From Perca fluviatilis (lineage: Eukaryota > Chordata > Actinopteri > Perciformes > Percidae), in NCBI RefSeq assembly GCF_010015445.1, contig NC_053116.1, positions 2,950,068 through 3,014,067 of the forward strand: a stretch of DNA of 64,000 nt, given 5' to 3'. Made by a program: the position numbers and the translations under genes. How positions within the stretch are numbered: the first letter of the stretch is position 1; each line of letters opens with the position of its first letter. Positions 31,620 through 43,745 of the stretch are shown piece by piece. The notes under the pieces are model-generated. The model worked only from the letters and a program-made list of their open reading frames with translations. It did no database searches and had not been told where the DNA came from.

Positions 31620-33594
31620 ATGGGCTGAAATATGTGCCACCAGAAACTGAATTTGAATCATTTAAATTTGAATTGCTAAACTTGAATAATTGCATTGAAA
31701 AACTGAATTTGAATCACATAATTTGAAATTGTATTGTTTAATTTGAATCATTGCATTGAAAAATTGAATCTGAATAGTATAATTTGAAATTGAATTTATT
31801 CGTTTGTAACTGAAGTCCAATACAATTTGATCTTCACTGAAAATTCAACTCTCTATATATCCTCACATTCAGTTCTCACAATTCAGATTACCAAATTCAA
31901 TTTCAAGTTACTGAGACAGACATCCGGGTACTTGGAGGATGAAGGAAGAGCAATCGAGCGCAGAGCGATAGGTAGAGTTCAGATACACAGGATTCCACTT
32001 GGCCAATCAGCACCTACGTTTTGGAACACAGCCTCGCCTTGACCCAGAGACTCATAGATAATATAATCTACCTGTTCACAATGTTCACAATGTAATGCCT
32101 GATGTTAGTAGGCCTAGGTTTATTAGTCACATTCTTCCACTTAAGTAAACTTAAAATGAACTATCGCTACTTACCTTAGCCTAGCCTACTGCATGCAAAA
32201 TATTGTGACCCTGAGTTTATACAAGATGTTTCCACATTAAAACGCAAAATAGTAAATTATTATTTGAGTATTTTTAATCAACTCTAATATCTGATCGTTT
32301 GTCTCCTTCCTTAGAGCGTTTATATACATATTAAAGTTAGTTTTGTTTGTGATTTAAAAGTGTAGCTTTATCATCATGTGCAGTAACAAACAAAACAAAG
32401 AGAATAATTCATGTGTTTACAAAAAGAAAATTTATTATAATCAGTTCACAGATCTGAGTCCAAACAGAAACTTCACCCTTCTGAACTAAGAGGTTCTGCT
32501 TCAAAGTGAAGTTTAAACAGACTGAAATGTCCAGGCTCACTCCTCCACTATTCATTCATTTATTTCTGCATGTAGTTATTTATTTAACGAGACTTAAAAT
32601 CATGTTTCGTTGTCCACAGTCCGAGTCCCGCCATACTCCCTTTAGGAAACCTCTGATTTAAACTTCAGCAGGCTGTGACAGTCCGCTCCGCTGAGTCCTG
32701 GTTCTAGTTCTCCCGGGCTTCCCTTCCCTCCAGCCGTCCCAGCAGTACGGCCCGGGCCTCCAGCAGCGTGGTGTCGGTTTTGGCTTCCAGGAACCGGGCA
32801 GTGAGCTCCAGATCCTGCAGCCGCAAACGGACTCTGCTGCCCCGTTTTAGCTTCTCTCCGTCCGCCGGCAAACGCAGTGGAACTTCCAGCCGAAATCTAC
32901 ATACAGGTCGTCCTGGACTACGTGGAAGATCCTGCCGATCACCACTCTGTCTTTGGCCGGTCCGATCTGGATCAGCGGGGACCGGCGCAGCAGCGAGACG
33001 AAGCGGTGTTCCTGCCCGGGGAAAGAGACGCTGCCGCCGGCCATGGAACTCTCCATCTCCCGCTGCCGCCGGAGCTCAGATTGCAGATCCAAGGCGGCAT
33101 ATATATCATAAAACACATTCTCACCTGTGAACTGTTATCCCTTGCTGTTTGTTTTTTTTCATTTCTTTCGTTCCAACATCCAAAAGCAGTTTGGTATCTT
33201 TAGTGCTATTCCTGCGCCACTGAACTCTACCTATCGATCTGCGCTCCATTGCTCTTCCTTCATCCTCCAAGTACCCGGATGTCTGTCTCAGTAACTTGAA
33301 ATTGAATTTGCTGATCTGAATTTGAATAGTGAGAACTGAATGTGAGAATATATAGAGAGTTCAATTTTCAGTGAAGATCAAATTTTATTGGACTTCAGTT
33401 ACAAACGAATAAATTCAATTTCAAATTATACTATTCAGATTAAATTTTTCAAGGCAATTATTCAAATTAAACAATACAATTTCAAATTATGTGATTTAAT
33501 TTCAGTTTTTCAATGCAATTATTCAAGTTTAGCAATTCAAATTCAAATATAAATGATTCAAATTCAGTTTCTGGTGGCACATATTTCAGCCCAT
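31620..33594. mobile_element. Pack-type hAT-like element carrying an mrps28 fragment (1975 bp)
   Basis: Ends are ATGGGCTGAAATATGTGCC and its complement, with terminal inverted repeats of roughly 360 bp (31620-31985 against 33215-33594) full of AATTGAATTT motifs. The flanks are AGTGGCGT at 31612-31619 and 33595-33602, a perfect 8-bp target duplication, as hAT elements make. No transposase of its own is present. The core of about 1.2 kb holds part of a host gene with its 3' flank. The element lies inside the hAT transposase frame, so it is younger than that hAT. Confidence 0.88.
32704..33104 (-). pseudogene. mrps28: mrps28 (mitochondrial ribosomal protein S28) fragment, transposon-captured
   Basis: MRPS28 is a small-subunit protein of the mitochondrial ribosome. 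The minus strand reads [19 protein letters not shown], then [33 protein letters not shown] and KFHCVCRR in one frame to about 32865. A frameshift follows, and the C-terminal part [35 protein letters not shown] continues to a TAG stop at 32704-32706. This covers the conserved C-terminal two thirds of the protein. A conserved Gly (DFGGKF in the family) is Trp here. The N-terminal and transit-peptide part is absent. Downstream sequence to about 32050, with an AATAAA near 32430, looks like native 3' flank. It lies within the inverted-repeat element 31620-33594. The identification is from memory of the family. Confidence 0.82.
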
Positions 33595-33602
33595 AGTGGC
33601 GT

Positions 33603-34331
33603 CTCAAGACTCATCCTATAAGCCACCGTCAAGAGCCACAGTTATGACGAAAATCCACGAGCTCTATGAAAACGAAAAAGAAAAAAGGAAAGAGGTCTTG
33701 GCTCAAGTAAATCATATCGCCCTGACAGGAGACCATTGGACATCAGTGAGTAACAACAATTACCTCGGAGTAACTGCACATTTCATCAGTGACACGTGGG
33801 AACTGAAGTCTTTTGCGCTGACTATATTAAAAACTGAGGAGCGTCATTTTGCGGAGGCTTGTAAAGAACAGTTCCTGTCTGTTGCACGTTAAGTGGGACA
33901 TCAAGGGCAAGACGACAACCATTGGGACTGACAGTGCACGCAACATGGTTGCCGCAATTCGACTTACACACTATGAACACATGAACTGTGTCGCTCACAT
34001 GGTGCAAAGAAGTGTCACAGTGAGTCTTGCTGACAGCGGCTTTGTAAATGCTTTGGCCAAGGCTTGCAAAGTTGTCGGTCATTTTAAGCACAGCCCAGCA
34101 AATGCTGCGGAGCTTCAAGCACAACAAGTCAGCCTGGGAAAGAAGCAAGAGCCATTGATCCAGGATGTTCCAACACGTTGGAATTCGACGCTGGAAATGG
34201 TCAAGCGCGTAAGCAGAAATAAAGAGGCTGTCATCGCAGCCCTGGACAATCAGGAGCACAAACTCGTTTTGCCGACCGCAGCAGAGTGGGATAAACTGCA
34301 GAGGCTGGAGACACTTCTAGAGCCATGCAGG
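33603..34331 (+). pseudogene. hAT transposase catalytic region
   Basis: Reads SRATVMTKIHELYENEKEKR, then ALTGDHWTSVSNNNYLGVTA with the first catalytic Asp, TIGTDSARNMVAA with the second, NCVAHMVQRSV with the conserved C-x2-H, and QDVPTRWNSTLEMVKR. These are diagnostic of BED-type hAT transposases. A one-base insertion near 33890 breaks the frame. The segment ends at a splice donor, and the C-terminal dimerisation region with the last catalytic Glu is not present. Confidence 0.9.
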
Positions 34332-34426
34332 TAAATCAGTCTGTAACTTATCAAATAACATTGCTTTGATTATTTTCTGGAATGAATTAAACCAAGTCAA
34401 ATATCAATAACATGTATGTATGTAAA

Positions 34427-34431
34427 AAATA

Positions 34432-34463
<32 letters not shown>

Positions 34464-34464
34464 G

Positions 34465-34520
<56 letters not shown>
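34427..34520. repeat. (AAT)n microsatellite with GAT variants
   Basis: About thirty AAT/GAT units just after the transposase donor. Confidence 0.95.
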
Positions 34521-34521
<1 letters not shown>

Positions 34522-34579
34522 TGTTGATAACCACTGTTCTAATAATACACTGTCTCTGTGTGCATGTGTGTGTTTGCAG

Positions 34580-35296
34580 CCCGGTCTCATGAAAGTTCGT
34601 GTAAATGTGACGTTATTTGAATCTATTGATACGTGTTCACAGAGACGTTTTTGTCGGTTTTTACGTGGTGGACAACACGAAAATGTAAAGTAATGTATTT
34701 CAATGGGAAGGATATTTTGTGGCCACAGCACGAAATGGTAGGGAGTGATATAAAAAGCCGAAAATCTGCGTAGGGAGGTTGGTCGGGGTGGTGGATGAGT
34801 CAAACAACACAGGACTTTCACCCGGGCGAGCGGGGATCGCGTCCTGCGTGCAGCGCTTTGTTTCCCGGGGATGGCGTCCCTGCGTGTGGCGTTTTGTCCC
34901 GCGTGTTACTGTGGCGCGTCTCCCGGCGCGCCCTTTCCCCCGGCGTTTAAGGCGCCCTTTCCCCGGCGTTTAAGGCGCCCTTTCCCCGTAAGTTTTTTCC
35001 TAAACCCAACCTCCGCCATCCCGTTATTGTGGGGCGTCCCCAGCGGGCCGCGTCGCAGGCCATCTCGCGGGCGCCTCCCGGCTTATGGAGCGTCCTTTTC
35101 GGCCGCCTCCCGGCCACCTCATCCAGCAGGTCCCCAGCGGGCCGCCTCGCGGGCGCCTCCCGGCTTATGGAGCGACCTCTTCCCCAAGAAAATAACGTGA
35201 CATTTACACGTAAAAAACGAGAAAAACGTCTCCGTGAACACGTATCAATAGATTAAGAATAACATGGACATTTACACGAACTGCCGTGAAACCGGG
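34580..35296. mobile_element. MITE family B, full copy with ~75-bp inverted ends (717 bp)
   Basis: Starts CCCGGTCTCATGAAAGTTCG and ends with the complement of CCCGGTTTCACGGCAGTTCG. The ends pair over about 75 bp, including TCTATTGATACGTGTTCAC. The core is GC-rich (GGCGCGTCTCCCGGCGCGCC) with small internal repeats. Related pieces are at 11991-12273 and 58812-59046. The target duplication is not evident. Confidence 0.75.
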
Positions 35297-36714
35297 TTGG
35301 TGTTTGTGTGCGTAGGCATGTAACTGAGCTCCTGGGTGGAGAGGCCTATGTCTCATATTATTTTGTATTATTAATCTGAATCTGCAAAGTAACTAAAGCT
35401 ATAAAATAAATGGTTAAGTAAAACGTACAATGGCCTACTTGACTCTGAATTGTGGTGGACTAGAAGCCTGGTGGTGGGGGAAGCGGGCCAGCCTCCCCAA
35501 ATTGTCTGCCCTTTCAAACTCATCAATCAATCAATCTGTGTGTACAGGCCTCTTGGACACCATCTGAGAGAGTTTTCTCCTGTGCTTTCTCCATGCCATA
35601 AGTCAGGAGAGGTTTCGTATCTTGCCAGAGAAGGCAAATATGGTCATTTTTCTGCAAAAGAACTGCTAAAGTTTGAAGCTGGTTGGCATACCAACTCTAC
35701 AACATTTATTTTGTTGTTACTTGTTAATAGTGTAACTGTTATTTGTAAAATTATTGTAGTTATGTGTTAGGTGACTTAGGTTTACTTGTTATCCAAATTA
35801 CTTCAACCTGGCTCGACCTAATCACTCCTCCTCAGCCCGGCTCTACCTAGTTGCTCCTTCTCAGCCCGGCTCTACCTAGTTGCTCCTTCTCAGCCCGGCT
35901 CGACCTTGTCGCTCCGCCTCTGCCTTTTAAAGATAACTTTAATGAAGAAATGAGACTGGAAAAGTAGTCCTTTATTCAATCAAAAGTCACAAAATGAAAA
36001 CCGAGCACTGAAAGGTTTTGCCACAAACTTAAATGACTGGCTTCTCTCCTGTATAACTAACAGTTACACAGTTACTTATTCCATATGTATGGTGGAGAAA
36101 GAGTCTTTTCACTCCGAGAACCAAGGTTACAACATAACTAAGCGTTTTCTGGCAGTAGTTGGTACCAAATGTTTGTACTTGAATTTGTCATTGTACAGTA
36201 GACAGAGAGAAATAAAGCTTATTTTACTACAGTTTCAGATTGATTACGTTCTAAAGCACAAATAAATTACCATCAAATACTTAACAGATGATTTTTGTGA
36301 AGACAGATGTTCGTTTTTCCTAAACTAAACAAGGACGTAGGCTACTCTAGTATCGATTTATGACCATTATATGACGAAGGGAGAACATTTCTCTTTGTTT
36401 AATATCATTAAAAGTAAAGTTAGGTTTTGCTGTCCACTTCCTGACTCATTTTAAACTGAGAAAGAGAGTGGTCTGCTCGAGACAGCACCACAGTGAACTG
36501 CACGCTGCGGACGCGTATGTCTCGTCCAAGAGAGAGAGAGGGAGAGGCGGTACTCTCTAACATTCTAACGCTGGGTTTTACATGCAACTTTATTCTTCCG
36601 CTATCGCTTTGCAAAAGTAAACTCAGAGTCTTTGGAGAACGGGCGGGGGATCTTCTATGCTAATTTCAAGGCAACTGCTCTGCACTTGTGTTGTGTATTG
36701 ATATCGCAAGACAC
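35297..36714. other. Mostly unrecognised sequence
   Basis: Contains an AATC run at 35523-35540 and the minisatellite listed below. A 106-codon frame at 35450-35770 has no recognisable motif. Confidence 0.4.
35815..35925. repeat. Minisatellite, ~28-bp unit, about four copies
   Basis: Unit of the form CAGCCCGGCTCTACCTAGTT plus GCTCCTTCT, repeated with small changes. Confidence 0.85.
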
Positions 36715-36790
36715 TTTTAACCTCAACGAGAAATCTCTTCACATTTCATCTCGCGAGATCTCGTGGGGACAAGATCTCGTCACAGCCCTA
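36715..36790. mobile_element. hAT-type MITE, right end
   Basis: Ends GATCTCGTCACAGCCCTA after ATCTCGCGAGATC. The left end was not found. Confidence 0.45.
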
Positions 36791-36848
36791 CCCATCAGTC
36801 ACTAACCCACAACGGATGTCTTCATGTTGTTAACACATTAATGTTTAA

Positions 36849-37491
36849 AGGAACATGCAGACTTATTGGGAGTTTAGCTTATTCACCGTAACCCCCAGAG
36901 TAAGACAAGTCGATACATACCCTTCTCATCTCCGTGCGTGCTGTAACGCTGTCGGACGGCTCCAGCATTAGCTTAGACCAGCACAGATCCTGCAGGTAAC
37001 TGGTTCCAACTAGCCTACTGCTCCAAATTTACATGTTGTGATTTGTAGAGTCACAGCGTGTACAAAAAACAACGTAACATGAGACACAGCCGTCTTCTAA
37101 CCGTAAACAAACCGGGAACTATATTCTCAAACAGGCTTGCTGCAAGCATATCACTCTGCCCAAGTACTATATTCTTCCGCCTGAGAATATAGTTCCCGGT
37201 TTGTTTACGGTTAGAAGATGGTTGTGTCTCATGTTACGTTGTTTTTTGTACACGCTGTGACTCTACAAATCACAACATGTAAATAGGAACATGTTGGTGT
37301 TATTTTGTCACTTTTTGGTAGCAGTAGGATTACTGGAACCATTCACCTGCCTGTTCTGTTATGGGCTGATGCCGCTGGAGCCGTCAGACAGCTTTACAGC
37401 ACGCACGGAGATGAGAAGGGTATGTATCGACTTGTCTAACTCTGGGGGTTACGGTGAATAAGCTAAATTCCCAATAAGTCGGCGTGTTCCT
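36849..37491. mobile_element. TTAA-type foldback MITE (643 bp)
   Basis: Flanked by TTAA at 36845-36848 and 37492-37495. Its ends AGGAACATGCAGACTTATTG and complement open arms of about 280-300 bp that pair nearly throughout. They include CGGTTTGTTTACGG against CCGTAAACAAACCG, with a loop of about 50 bp around 37130-37180. It would form a long hairpin. No coding content. Confidence 0.85.
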
Positions 37492-38156
37492 TTAACATGT
37501 AGCCAACACATTAACAACACGCTGATTTCATGTAATTCTGAGCCATTTGGTAACTTGCCAACAAACCATTTCTGTAAGCCTGAGGGGGTTACCTTACACT
37601 ATTTAACATGCTACTATCATGATACTTAGGCTACATCCACATGACTACGTATTGGTTTTAAAATGAATATCTTTTGCTACATTTACACATCATGTCCACA
37701 CTACAGAGCCCGATGGCTTCCATAGTAACATGTCTGCAACCACAACAACTTTACCTTTATTTTGACATCAAATTAATGTATGTATTCCAAAAGCTTTGAA
37801 TGGGATTTAAAGAATGAAAAATACCCAGAATGTATGAAAGGTTTGTGTTATTTTAAAGTTGTCATGGAATTTCAAACTGAAACTTAAACTGAAGCGAGTG
37901 TGCAAATGATTTAGTTTTGAACATTGTCCCCATTCACTTGAATGGGGAGACTTGCCTGAAAAATTTTGAATATTTCGGAACTCATAAAAGTTATGAAAAG
38001 TAAATTTTCTTCCATAATAACATCTCTGCAACTGGCACAGATTTTCCTTCATTTTGTCATAAATTATTGTATGAAGAGTTAAAATTGTGAGCAAGAGCAA
38101 GTGTAGGGTTAAAAGAAGGTTGTTCACTAACTCTCTCTGTTTGTCTGTTGCTATAG

Positions 38157-38602
<446 letters not shown>

Positions 38603-39407
38603 TGAACATGTTTCAGAGCCAAGCTGTTTCCTCCTGCCTCCTCCTCATGCCCTGATAGCTGTGTTGTTAAATTCTGATCCTCTCTCCACAGGCTGACCAG
38701 CAGTAACTTTATCTTCTGAACAGCATGCATGTTATCCTGGCTACAACTACATATTACGCTCCCTCACTTTGAAGGAATAGACCTGTTAGTGGGTCAGATG
38801 ATGTTTCAACTGTCTCGTGTTTTAATGATTACTTACAGAGAATGATTTATTACATTATTTGTTCCCATATAGTCTCTAGTTATAAGTCGTCCCAGGCACT
38901 CTGAAAGTGTGAGGAACCTATAGTTTATGAAAGGATTAGTATTATTTTCCTGGCATGCTTTAGCATTTTTTTAGGGGCTTGGGATTCTGGAAATCTCAAG
39001 GCATATTGCATATTTTCTTCATATCCTGTGGCTCTACCTGGTATAATGTTATGTTGTTTTATCTGTTTTCAATTAATAAGTAAAGGAACATATGAAAACT
39101 AAAGATTACAGTTTCTGAAAAAATTGCACTGTGAATGTTGGGTGCACATTCATAATTTTATGTTCAGACACACTAGTTTTAGGGGTGCTGGTTTCTTTGT
39201 GTTGTGTTTTAAAGTAGGACTTATTAGGGAGGTTTTTGTTTCCATGCCTGATTGTTTAGTTTAGTGATTAAGCTCTTATTTTTAAAGAGTCCTCCTTTTG
39301 TTATATTTGTTTCTTTGTTTTAACCAGCATCCACTTGCTCTTTCTTTCCTTTGTAGTTCGTCCACCTGTGAATCTGTCAATTGTGCTTTACATTTTTATG
39401 TTAATAA

Positions 39408-40323
39408 TAGGGCTGTGAAAATAATGCGTTAATTTTGATTAATTAATCTGAGAAAAAATAACGCGTTAAAAAAAATAACGCAGATTAATCCATTCCATAT
39501 TGACGTTTGACCCAGAGCCGTTCTAGCCACTATTCGACTGTAAAATGAAGGAGGGAGACGAGAATGTGCTGCCTGGATCATTGATTGGAACATTTAGCTA
39601 CTTGTTATTTCTTCCTGCCAACCCTGGCTACCGAAATCTGGTGCCACTGATATGTCTGCTCTTCTCTGATGCGATGCGAAGACGAATAAACAGGAACACA
39701 ACACCACACCGGCGTGGCGCTAGTTAACACTATACTCGACAGCAGCTAACGTTAGCCTACCGCTAGCTAGAAGCTGGATTAAACACTGTTAAAATGCTGA
39801 CAGCTAACGCTAAACGGTGTAAAGTTTGACTGTTTTACTGTAGAGGATTCAACACCGGTATGTAACAATCTGCTAGCCTGACCAGCCAGCTGCCACTAGG
39901 GTGCGTCTAGATTTCTAGGCTAACAATCTGCAGCTGCCGTCGGAAAAACAACACAGACGGTGCGTTCAATGAAACTGGTAAACTACAGCCTCGTGGTGCA
40001 TTTGAAGTTATTGTAAATGTCCTTTTCCCATCTGGTGGTTGTTTTTGTCGTTCAACAGCAATTTACTAGTGAAATAAGTTTTTGTTATTGTTATAGATTA
40101 TTATCAAATCATTTCATTTTGACCATATGGCCTTAGCAATAAACAAGCCCTTCTTTAATGTCACCGACTGTTGTTTAGTACCCTTCTTTTTTCTTTTCTT
40201 TTTTTACTTTCTTAAAAAGTATCGGTTCAGGCACCGTTAATTATGTATGCGATTAATTTAGATTGATTAATCACAGAGTATGTAATTAATTCGATTACAT
40301 TTTTTAATCAATTCACAGCCCTA
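39408..40323. mobile_element. hAT-type MITE (916 bp), intact 8-bp duplication
   Basis: TAGGGCTGTGAAAATAATGC at the left and its counterpart TTCACAGCCCTA at the right are flanked by a perfect GTTAATAA duplication (39400-39407, 40324-40331). Subterminal motifs TGATTAATTAATC are repeated at both sides. The termini resemble the autonomous relic at 31141. Confidence 0.9.
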
Positions 40324-41095
40324 GTTAATAAATAACTTTAGTTTACCAACAAGACCTGGTTTTGAGCCAGTGCAGGGCACCGCGACCTGCCGGTGGTTTT
40401 GGCAGACATTACTGTTAAGTTTAGCTGACAAAAAGTGAGTGTTGTGCGGCGGCGACAATTAAGTTTAGGCAGCCAAACGATCTTATCTTATTATCTTATT
40501 TGTGTTAGATTAACAAGTAAAGGAACATGCAATTTCTGAAAAAATTCCAGTGTGAATGCTAGATGCTAAAAGGCTGATGCTACACTTCATTGCTGGCTTG
40601 AATGTGAAAGAATGTTAAATATGTCGAATCACATTTTTGGGCGGCTTAGGATGCTTAAAAATTCACAAAAATGTGTATACATGCAAGGTTCTGCAGTTAT
40701 TAGGTTCAGGCGTCTCCAGCTGGCTTCATGGCCTCCCCTCAAATGCATGCCATAGTTTGAAAAATGTATTTGATGTTCACAGAATTTGGTACAAACAGCA
40801 ATTTGGTCCATGCAAATTCAACAAGCGCCCCCTAATGCACAGAAGGTCTCAATTTGAGCACAGATGCTTCAATATTCACGAAAATTCCTCTCATCAGTAC
40901 TAACATTTCTAATTTACTTGCATTAGCTCCACCCAACTGGAAGTTGGCCATTTTTAATTGTATGCTCTCAAGTTATTATTGTTTTGTAGTTTAACATCAT
41001 ATTTTCTTACTTTGTGGACTTTTCATTTAATAATCTTTGTCTGACATTTCATATTCACTGTTTGTATTTTCTGTGACTGAATGTTTTTTTTAATT

Positions 41096-42082
41096 TTTTA
41101 CCAGTGGTAGTGGACTTTTTCGACCGTGCTAACACAGCATCCCTCTTTCATTCTTCAATCAGCTTCTTGAAAAGGTTGGCGTAGTGATGTTTGCGCATAT
41201 CCAGAACCCTGTTGATATCCAAGTCTTTGATCATGTTTAAAAGTAGCTGTGTTTCTCCTTCTCACTGGGTCTGCAGCTCTGCAAACTGTCGGCTGGTTGG
41301 TTTGTGTACAGTAACCATAGCAACACACAGAGCTGACTGTAAGCCTGCGGCACAACCCCAATTGAGACGCATATTCCGATTATCCTGTATACATGTCCAA
41401 AGAATGCCTCTAAAACCCGAATCATAATAATATCCCACGTGTTAATCGGAAAAAGCCTTATTCTGAATATCCAACCGGAACATGCTGTTTACATAACCTG
41501 TATCAAATTCCTAATATTGTGATATTCGAAATAATAATGGAATATTGGTGTGCATGTAAACATACTCAATGATTCAATTGTTTTAAATGTCTTGGAATGT
41601 GGAAGAATTAAATGGCAGCAGCATTGCCGTCAATGCTTCAATTTGATTGGATGAGCTACTTGGTGGGATCAAGCCTTTCATTCGCCATAAAAGAACTCAT
41701 CTTAACCCAGTAAGTTTACAAGAGAGACTTGCAGTCACTTGAGAGTCCTGGCATCCGCTTGTCCCCGAACTCGTCCATGCTTCCTGTTTCCGCTTTGTCG
41801 CGCCGCTGAAAATAATAGAGTGGTGCGCCAGCGCGATCTATGTTATTTTGACGTCACATTGGCACACGACAGGTCGGCTGCGGCGACTGTAAAAAGGCCC
41901 TTATTCTTCCTGACAGGGCTGTGTTTCCCCTCCTGACCTCCAGGTAGCGATGTTCTTTCATTTTAAACTTTAAGTTGGTGAGACGCAGGAGGAGCCCGAC
42001 CAAGAGTCACCCCACAGAGCCCAGACCCTCCACGTACCAGAGCCTCCTAATTCCTTATTAAAAAGTCTAAAAACGACTTGAC
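41096..42082. other. Mostly unrecognised; decayed MITE at 41340-41575
   Basis: The end at about 41575 (GTGCATGTAAACATACTCAATG) is a terminus common in fish MITEs, preceded by GATATTCGAAATAATAATGG. The left end is unclear. Minus-strand frames at 41155-41425 show no known domain. Confidence 0.4.
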
Positions 42083-42430
42083 CACCAGACTCCATGTAAA
42101 TAATCAGTACTTTTAGCGTGTATAGAGCCAGCATATCTCCACATGTAAATGGGTGAATTAAGGGTTAATTTCAACCAAACCAGAGTGGTGATTGTTGGAA
42201 CAGTGAAAAGACAAACCAAGATGGTTTTTGGTAGTTTTATTTAGTTTCTGTCCACTTTGAATGAAGTGTGTTTTACGATGATAAAAGTCCTGATTATTTA
42301 CATGGAGTCTGGTGGAGATATGCTGGCTCTATACACGCTAAAAGTCCTGATTATTTCCATGGAGTCTGGTGAAGTTTGGTGACGGTGATTTTGGGGCTAT
42401 TTCATGTTAAACTAAAAGGATCTTACTCTT
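42083..42430. mobile_element. MITE family A, copy 2
   Basis: CACCAGACTCCATGTAAATA at the left and its complement twice at the right (TTTACATGGAGTCTGGTG at 42298-42315 and a variant at 42354-42371) define inverted ends of about 55 bp. The terminal block is duplicated on the right. Confidence 0.75.
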
Positions 42431-42800
42431 TAACTAAAAGGTCTATCTCTGTAGGGATCATCCCATAATGTTGTCAGACACTTAGAATAATAATCTGAGG
42501 CTGTCAGTGGGCATTTTTTTACATTTCTTTCTGAGGTTTTCACACGTTTTTAGATTTTTTTTGGTAGTTTTCTTGCTTGCTTCTTCACTTGAAATGGAAA
42601 TAGTCCAGTAAAGTGGCCAACATGTGCTGGAGTTAATGTACTTAGTCACCTTTCTGTAAGTTCCTGGTGTTCACATACTTCTGACCGCGTTGTGTTTATC
42701 TGCAGAGTTCTTAAGATTGATGATGAGCTGCGGTGAACCGGCCGACTTTATAATCGACACAATAACATGACAGGAAACACGTTTCACAAGCAGGAGGATT
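42431..42800. other. Unrecognised sequence
   Basis: No feature recognised. Confidence 0.5.
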
Positions 42801-42915
42801 TACTACACACACACACACACACACATAGACACAGACACACACACACGCACGCATACACACACATGGACACAGACACACACACACAGACACACATGCACAT
42901 ACACACACAAACTGT
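42801..42915. repeat. (CA)n-rich microsatellite
   Basis: Interrupted CA repeat with TAGACA, GGACA and GCA variants. Confidence 0.95.
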
Positions 42916-43350
42916 TGTTTTGGTTGATGGGTGTCTGTCAGTAGGAGGGGGGGCGGGAACAAAAGATGAGAAGATGACAGCTGACTTCCTGTTGGAACAA
43001 TGCATTTACGACCGTGGTTCATTTTCAATATCCTTGGAAAAACTTCCAAACTTCTTTGTAATTCCCGTGGAAGTACACAGAGCAGCTCGCAGCTAAACTA
43101 GTGTGTGAGATCTGCGCTGGTCGGTATTTAAATTTTGGGGCATGACAAAGGTACAGACCAGAGCCAATTAAGGTACAGCCACCGAGTTAACGTCAACTAT
43201 TAGCTTCATTGGGATTTGTCCGTTTTCAGAGGCAGTTTCAAATTGTGAGATTTGCAGAGGAAAGAGGTGTCAATGCGACTTTGAGGTTCTCTGTATGTCC
43301 CAAACTGTCGTTATTCAACTATGACAAGGTAAACTCGGTTTTGCATTCTA

Positions 43351-43745
43351 TCACCCCTTTGAAAAATATAGACGCTGACCATACCATCTAATAATGAAGG
43401 GCTTCACCTCCATCTGTTGTAGTTTACATAACAGTGTCTGAGGGAGAATACAATTGAATGCAGAGCTGAAGTCCATAAATAATAATAAAACATAAGCTGA
43501 TGGCTTTTCAAGGTGCTTTAAGATAGAGTGTACAGTTGTGATTAAGGCATCGTCAGTACCCCTGCCATTATTATAGGCAAATTGGTAAGGGTCCAAAAGA
43601 TGCTGTACCTCACTCCTTAAATGACCAACCATTACACGTTCTAATGATTTCATCACTATTGATGTCAGCGCTACTGGTCTGTAATCATTATTATGCTGTG
43701 GGCTGGCTTTTTTAGGCACAGGAATGACAACAGATGTCTTCTAAA
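43351..43745 (-). pseudogene. LINE reverse transcriptase fragment
   Basis: Minus strand reads NDYRPVALTSIVMKSLERVM, then LLDPYQFAYNNGRGTDDALI and LLFMDFSSAFNCILPQTLL with the first catalytic Asp. The YxDD box and everything downstream are lacking. The motifs resemble fish LINEs outside the L2 and RTE groups. The endonuclease fragment at 62530-63125 could be from the same kind of element. Confidence 0.8.

Larger units (their letters stand above)
31141..34331 (+). mobile_element. hAT transposon relic with BED-type transposase, split by a Pack-type element
   Basis: Begins with TAGGGCTGTCAAAAATAGCG at 31141, a hAT terminus related to the MITE at 39408-40323. A BED finger and transposase follow. 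The coding sequence is interrupted at 31620-33594 by a younger element whose removal restores the frame exactly. Coding continues to a splice donor at 34332 (GCAG before GTAAAT). The 3' part and right terminus are not found; an AAT repeat and a family B MITE follow. Confidence 0.8.

Noticed and set aside
32768..33130. 120-codon plus-strand frame
   Set aside because: Antisense shadow of the mrps28 fragment in a GC-rich stretch.
35815..35925. Regularly repeated 28-bp units as a CRISPR-like array
   Set aside because: Units are directly adjacent with no unique spacers, and the genome is a vertebrate; it is a minisatellite.
42767..43096. 109-codon frame across a CA repeat
   Set aside because: Its first half is a microsatellite and the second half has no recognisable motif or conserved pattern.
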